Assembly: GCF_001654965.1 (NCBI RefSeq)
Contig: NZ_LXEV01000002.1
Location: forward strand, 1-53,827
Source of the DNA: Proteus hauseri ATCC 700826
GTDB lineage: Bacteria; Pseudomonadota; Gammaproteobacteria; Enterobacterales; Enterobacteriaceae
DNA length: 53,827 nucleotides
Direction: 5' to 3'
Shown here: in pieces, positions 49,835-53,827 of the stretch
How positions within the stretch are numbered: position 1 is the stretch's first letter
Layout of the letters: each line of letters begins with the position of its first letter
Made by a program: the position numbers and the translations under genes
Notes under the pieces: generated by a model
The model's input: the letters and a program-made list of their open reading frames with translations, nothing else
Databases searched by the model: none
What the model was told of the DNA's origin: nothing

Positions 49835-50044
49835 ATGCCATACGTTAATATCAAAATTACACGAGAAGGTGCAACAGCCGAGCAAAAAGAGCAACTTATT
49901 GCAGGTGCAACACAACTTTTAGTGGATGTATTAGGTAAAAATCCCGCAACAACTGTTGTCGTTATTGATGAGGTTGATACCGATAATTGGGGAATAGGTG
50001 GTAAAACGGTGACTGATTTACGAGCAGCAGCAAAAAATAAGTAA
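49835..50044 (+). CDS. 4-oxalocrotonate tautomerase family protein
   Basis: A 69-residue tautomerase-superfamily protein. After Met removal the N-terminal Pro1 (MPYVNIKITREGATAEQKEQ) is the catalytic base. The length and the segment PATTVVVIDEVDTDNWGIGG fit the 4-OT family. The second catalytic Arg is not at the canonical place, so the substrate is uncertain. It is 84 bases after yihY and may be co-transcribed with the following hydrolase. Confidence 0.88.
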   Translation: MPYVNIKITREGATAEQKEQLIAGATQLLVDVLGKNPATTVVVIDEVDTDNWGIGGKTVTDLRAAAKNK

Positions 50045-50122
50045 TCTCAACATATAAATATTAAGGGGTGCCAAGTACACCCTTTTTTCTGACCAATTTC
50101 CTGACGGATAAGGAAGTGATTA

Positions 50123-51133
50123 ATGGTTCAATCAATTACTGATGCTTTTCATGCTTTACCCTCATCAAGCGCCATCTATATTATGGGTGAAGGTGTTAAG
50201 TATCCTTTCGGTATAGCACATGGATTTGCTGATGAAAGCAGCAAGAAGAAATTAACCGTCGATACACCTTTTCGCATCGCAAGTAATACGAAAACATTTT
50301 TAGCTGCATCATTTTTACGTTTATGGGAGCAAGATGCACTTTCGTTAGACGATGATATAACTAAATATCTTAGTTCAACCTATCAGCAAACATTATCAGA
50401 ACTTGGATATGACCTAAAAACCATCACACTTCGTCATTTATTAAGCCATAGTAGCGGTTTATTTGATCATGCTAATGAAACTTATCTTGAAGATGTCATT
50501 AAAAACCCTTCACATCAATGGACTCGTGAAGAACAAATAACACATTATGCTCAGCAAGGTTTTCCCATTATTCCCGCAGGAAAACGTTTTATTTATTCTG
50601 ATACCGGTTATATTTTGCTTGGTGATATTCTCTCTCAATTCACCCAAAAAAATATGGCCACCTCAGTGAGAGAATTACTACATTTTCAAGACTTAGATTT
50701 ATCTCAAATCTGGTGGGAATCATTAGAAACATCACCAACGCATGCAAAACCTCGCGCAAGACAATTTACAGGCAAACATGAAGGTACACATATCAATGCC
50801 TCTATGGATGCATTTGGCGGCGGGGGATTAGTCATGACAACACTAGAGCTTGCTAAGTTTACAGCGGATTTATTTGAAGGCCGCGTTTATACCCATCCCA
50901 CAACATTAAAAGAGATGTATTGGCAAGGCAATCATACTGGGGCGGCTAATTATCGATTAGGTTTAATGGCCGAAGATACAGAGTTAGGTACACTTTATTA
51001 TCATCTTGGTTATTGGGGATCTGCTGCTTATTATTTACCAGAAAAGCGTATTGCTATAGCCGGATTTATCACACAACGTAATGATCGTGAAGCTCTCATT
51101 ACTATTATTAAAGAAGCATTTAAGCGCCTTTAA
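50123..51133 (+). CDS. Serine hydrolase, beta-lactamase/PBP4-like fold
   Basis: A 336-residue class C beta-lactamase-type serine hydrolase. The SxxK motif is SNTK (54-57) in FRIASNTKTFLA. The YxN-like motif is YSD (158-160) in FIYSDTGYILLGD, and a late HLG in YYHLGYWGSAAYY takes the KTG place. No signal peptide is visible, so it is likely cytoplasmic, arguing against a true beta-lactamase. Esterase or peptidase activity is possible. AAGGAAG precedes the ATG. Confidence 0.85.
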   Translation: MVQSITDAFHALPSSSAIYIMGEGVKYPFGIAHGFADESSKKKLTVDTPFRIASNTKTFLAASFLRLWEQDALSLDDDITKYLSSTYQQTLSELGYDLKTITLRHLLSHSSGLFDHANETYLEDVIKNPSHQWTREEQITHYAQQGFPIIPAGKRFIYSDTGYILLGDILSQFTQKNMATSVRELLHFQDLDLSQIWWESLETSPTHAKPRARQFTGKHEGTHINASMDAFGGGGLVMTTLELAKFTADLFEGRVYTHPTTLKEMYWQGNHTGAANYRLGLMAEDTELGTLYYHLGYWGSAAYYLPEKRIAIAGFITQRNDREALITIIKEAFKRL

Positions 51134-51138
51134 TTCAA

Positions 51139-51178
51139 AGAAAAGCCGAAAATACAATTAACATATTTCGGCTTTTCT
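51139..51178. terminator. Bidirectional terminator, serine hydrolase / yhjJ
   Basis: A 13-bp stem, AGAAAAGCCGAAA (51139-51151) with TTTCGGCTTTTCT (51166-51178), between convergent genes. Confidence 0.88.
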
Positions 51179-51217
51179 ATGTTTTGTCAGCAAACTAAAT
51201 AATTGATGCTGATTTAC

Positions 51218-52741
51218 CTATTTTTTTGCAGGTATCACTGGTTTTACAGTTTCAGAATCGACCACAGGTGCAGGCGCTATTGCTGTATTAGGCTGAGCTT
51301 CACGAATAATTGCTGATTCAGGGTGAACTTGTTTTTCAAACTGAATACGCAACTCCCCTAAATTAACCGTTGGTGTCTCACCACTTTGAGTTAATACAAA
51401 AGTAATATCCTCAGATAAAACTTTAGATAACTCTTGGTTCAACATTTCTTTCGATAAATTTGCTAAAAAAGCTTGGCGCAAACGTTGATATTGCTCAGGT
51501 GGAATATCAATAATATTACTTTGCTGAGATAACAAACGTTGATTAATCAAAAGTGCAGTACTGGTTTTTGCATAACGCGCAAACAACTGTGTTAACTGAA
51601 GTTGTTTTTCTTGTTGAAGCTCTTGATACAATTCATCACTAATACCCTGATTGCGTAATTTGCCTAGTTCTTCACCAACCCACGATGCAATAACAGGTAC
51701 ATTCGCCGTTGTTGTGTCGACATTAAGTGAGCAACTGGCACGCTGATATTGTACGCGGCAATCAATGTTAACAAGGGTATTATCTTTCTCTTTTCGTTGC
51801 TCAAGACTACGACCTAGGTGAACAAAAATCACTTCCCGTGCCAGATCGCTCAACCAGTATTTATTTAATGTGTCCGAATCTTTTACTGGCGACCAATTCA
51901 AGTCCCAAATTAAAGAAATTTGGTCGTTAGCACGCATTGGTTCTTGCACATACAATGTTTCAGGCTTCATATCCGCCAGTACCGGAACGGGAACTGGCGA
52001 AACACGTTTTCCATTAAGTGGGGAAAATGCCTGATTAATGCTTTCTGTTAGTAGTCGGTTATCTACGTTACCTGTTACATACAGTGTCATCACATCTGGG
52101 GTATACCAACGTTGCTGATAATCAGAAAGTTCTTTGGTATTAACAGAGTGGTTAACGGGTTTACCTGGGTTATGCCCTTTTAAATTAGAACCTTCAAGGC
52201 GAGCACGCCAAACAGGGTCTTCTATATTAGCAGGGAATGTCACTACAGGAAGCTGTGATTGAACAGCATTACGAACAGCATCTTCTGTATATTCTGCGGG
52301 TTTAGCAATGCCAGCAAGTAATGCAAACGCATCTTTAAGTAGCTCTGGCTGGTTATTTGGTAAGCTTAGGTTGTAAACCGTAAAATCGTAAGAAACAATC
52401 ATTGGCGGTAGTGGATAATCAGGATCTAATGCATTTTTCCATAAATTATCGCGTTTAACAGGAGAAAGTCCTGTATTTTCTAATACACCTAATTTTGAAA
52501 CTAGTGATGAAAAACCTGTCTCATTTGATTTTTCGGATAATGAGCCAGTATTCACCAACAGACGAATTTGTATGCGGTCATTAGGACGTTGTGGGGTTTG
52601 TAGTATTTGCCACTGAAAACCATTGGCTAAACGCCCTTCTTGCCACGCAGGATCAGGCTGCAAAGCTTCAGCTTGAACTTGGCAAACAACAGCGCCTAAC
52701 ATAACGCTTCCTAATAAAACTCGTGTAATTACACCCTGCAT
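51218..52741 (-). CDS. yhjJ: Degenerate M16-family peptidase YhjJ
   Basis: A periplasmic 507-residue protein with a signal peptide (about 1-24, ending VQA) and two M16 peptidase-like domains. The sequence closely follows E. coli YhjJ (ALQPDPAWQEGRLANGFQWQ, RWYTPDVMTLYVTGNVD). The zinc motif HxxEH is absent: the matching segment reads ETGFSSLVSKLG, so it is presumably not a protease. It ends in a Pro/Ala-rich tail. The physiological role is unknown. Confidence 0.92.
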   Translation of the reverse strand: MQGVITRVLLGSVMLGAVVCQVQAEALQPDPAWQEGRLANGFQWQILQTPQRPNDRIQIRLLVNTGSLSEKSNETGFSSLVSKLGVLENTGLSPVKRDNLWKNALDPDYPLPPMIVSYDFTVYNLSLPNNQPELLKDAFALLAGIAKPAEYTEDAVRNAVQSQLPVVTFPANIEDPVWRARLEGSNLKGHNPGKPVNHSVNTKELSDYQQRWYTPDVMTLYVTGNVDNRLLTESINQAFSPLNGKRVSPVPVPVLADMKPETLYVQEPMRANDQISLIWDLNWSPVKDSDTLNKYWLSDLAREVIFVHLGRSLEQRKEKDNTLVNIDCRVQYQRASCSLNVDTTTANVPVIASWVGEELGKLRNQGISDELYQELQQEKQLQLTQLFARYAKTSTALLINQRLLSQQSNIIDIPPEQYQRLRQAFLANLSKEMLNQELSKVLSEDITFVLTQSGETPTVNLGELRIQFEKQVHPESAIIREAQPNTAIAPAPVVDSETVKPVIPAKK

Positions 52742-52914
52742 GTGAACCTCTTTTTATTAATCCTTGGTATTAAACCACTTATGAGGTTTAACAATAAGTG
52801 CCAGAAGACATGTTAGATGTTTAATGTCTATTTTTATATTTGTCATTCTTAATCACCATAAAATCATAAAACTAAACCACGATAGAGATTAGACTCATTG
52901 TGGCATCAGAAGGT

Positions 52915-53625
52915 TCAGACCTTTGGTAATTTTTGATCAGATTTTTGATGATTATATCCTTTAACCAACAAACCAATTTCATCATCACGATGAGATTCTG
53001 TGCAAGATAATGCAGATACCTGATTATCTTGATTAAGTGTAACCGCAATTTTACGTAATGGTTTTATCACAATACGATTAATACACCAACTGATAGCAAC
53101 GGTTAAAGTTAGCCCCATCAGTAAATAAGTGGTGAGCATTAATGCAACAGTATTACTGGCAAAACGATAAAAGCGATTAGTATCCGCTTGTAAAATAAGG
53201 TGACCTGTATAGGACTTATCATCTGTTGCAGTTATTCCTAACGGCTGTAAAGGAATGGAGACTTCAACAGGAATACCAAAAAGCCACTGTGAAAAATCAG
53301 AAACTGGTTTTTTAGGCGCAAAATCAAGGTTTAATACCTGAGTATTTTCTGGCTGCATAACAATCGCTTTACCCAGAATACCGGTTGTTTTTAATCCCAC
53401 AATCAGTTGCTTAGCTTCGTTTAAATCTGAACGCAATAATGCATTTGCAAGTGGTTGCTGAATACTGACTCCGGCATTAAAAAGCTGATTTTGATAATCA
53501 TCACGACGTTGATCAATCAAATAAACAAGTTGAATACTGATAAAAATAGCAATAGTCACCAACGTGACGCCCGCTACTGCGGCCATCTGTTTTATTGTTA
53601 ATGAACGTTTAAGGTGAGGTTTCAT
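52915..53625 (-). pseudogene. Truncated PdeK/HmsP-like (YhjK) protein lacking GGDEF and EAL domains
   Basis: 236 residues from ATG 53625 (MKPHLKRSLTIKQMAAVAG), with GGAAA upstream; the frame reaches 53700. It aligns by eye with the N-terminus of E. coli YhjK/PdeK: TM1 (about 14-36), periplasmic domain (QQPLANALLRSDLNEA, GLKTTGILGKAIV), TM2 (about 155-180, LMGLTLTVAISWCINRIV) and HAMP (PLRKIAVTL). It stops soon after DDEIGLLVKGYN, where E. coli continues for about 400 residues of GGDEF and EAL. Only 173 bases separate it from yhjJ, so those domains are deleted. It may be a remnant or a retained sensor fragment. Confidence 0.85.
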
Positions 53626-53827
53626 CACAGCTATTTCCAGTAAACACACTTGAACAATAATGATTATACTGTATTTTTTTGTTTGTGTATCACTCTTCAA
53701 TAAAGAAAATATCGCTATAAAGATAGTCCATTCGTTTAGACGAAGTAATATTAATAATAAGCGTCAAATATTCTAGTAAAGTAACCAACAAAAAATAATA
53801 AAATAGCTTAAAAATAGATTCTATCTC

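Noticed and set aside
50123-51133. Beta-lactamase resistance gene
   Set aside because: No signal peptide and no KTG motif; better described as a generic serine hydrolase.

Overview
The window looks like chromosomal DNA of a Proteus species (Morganellaceae, Enterobacterales). The evidence is: low G+C with very A/T-rich spacers; gene blocks with the content and order of E. coli (rpsL-rpsG-fusA, tusDCB-yheO, fkpA-slyX-slyD-yheV-kefB-kefG-yheS, yheT-yheU-prkB-yhfA-crp, argD-pabA-ppiA, engB-spf-polA, dsbA-srkA-yihD-mobAB, gor-rlmJ); and a Tat-type membrane L-amino acid deaminase, a hallmark of Proteus and its relatives. I see no phage, plasmid, insertion sequence, CRISPR or tRNA gene. The species assignment is inference.

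Layout. 1-5.1 kb: the str operon (S12, S7, EF-G, with tufA probably just outside the left edge), the tusDCB tRNA sulfur relay and yheO. 5.1-13.6 kb: a DMT transporter inserted beside fkpA, then slyX, slyD, yheV, the KefB/KefG potassium efflux pair and the ABC-F protein YheS. 13.6-21.9 kb: an accessory block between yheS and yheT, with two paralogous methyl-accepting chemotaxis proteins, a frameshifted aer, an RpiR-type regulator and a LysE-family exporter. All three chemoreceptor genes carry a sigma-28 (FliA) flagellar promoter, so they form a swimming/swarming regulon group. 21.9-28.6 kb: yheT, yheU, prkB, yhfA, crp, argD (with a double ARG box), pabA, ppiA. 28.6-34 kb: engB, Spot 42 RNA, a second peptide deformylase, an unrecognised gene and polA, whose 3' end carries a perfect 32-bp tandem duplication. 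34-38.7 kb: a SemiSWEET-like protein, dsbA-srkA-yihD and mobA-mobB. 38.8-41.6 kb: a GH13 alpha-glucosidase with a divergent LacI-family regulator and a palindromic operator between them. 41.7-45.1 kb: a Fic protein preceded by a 70-bp tandem repeat array, then a periplasmic RidA-like protein in an operon with the L-amino acid deaminase. 45.5-53.8 kb: gor, rlmJ, a yqjC-like gene, a yihY-like gene, a tautomerase, a serine hydrolase, the degenerate M16 peptidase yhjJ, and a pdeK/hmsP-like gene that has lost its GGDEF and EAL domains.

The observations most worth following are: (1) an aer gene disrupted by loss of one GCGCA unit from a short repeat that is intact in the neighbouring receptor, so it may be phase-variable; (2) the ~3.8-copy, 70-bp array with two nested inverted repeats per unit, starting directly at the fic start codon, where Fic itself carries a C-terminal winged-helix-like domain; (3) the pairing of an imine-producing deaminase with an exported RidA-type imine hydrolase; (4) the c-di-GMP enzyme reduced to its sensor and HAMP part. 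None of these amounts to a proven new system; the fic array is the best candidate for undescribed regulation.
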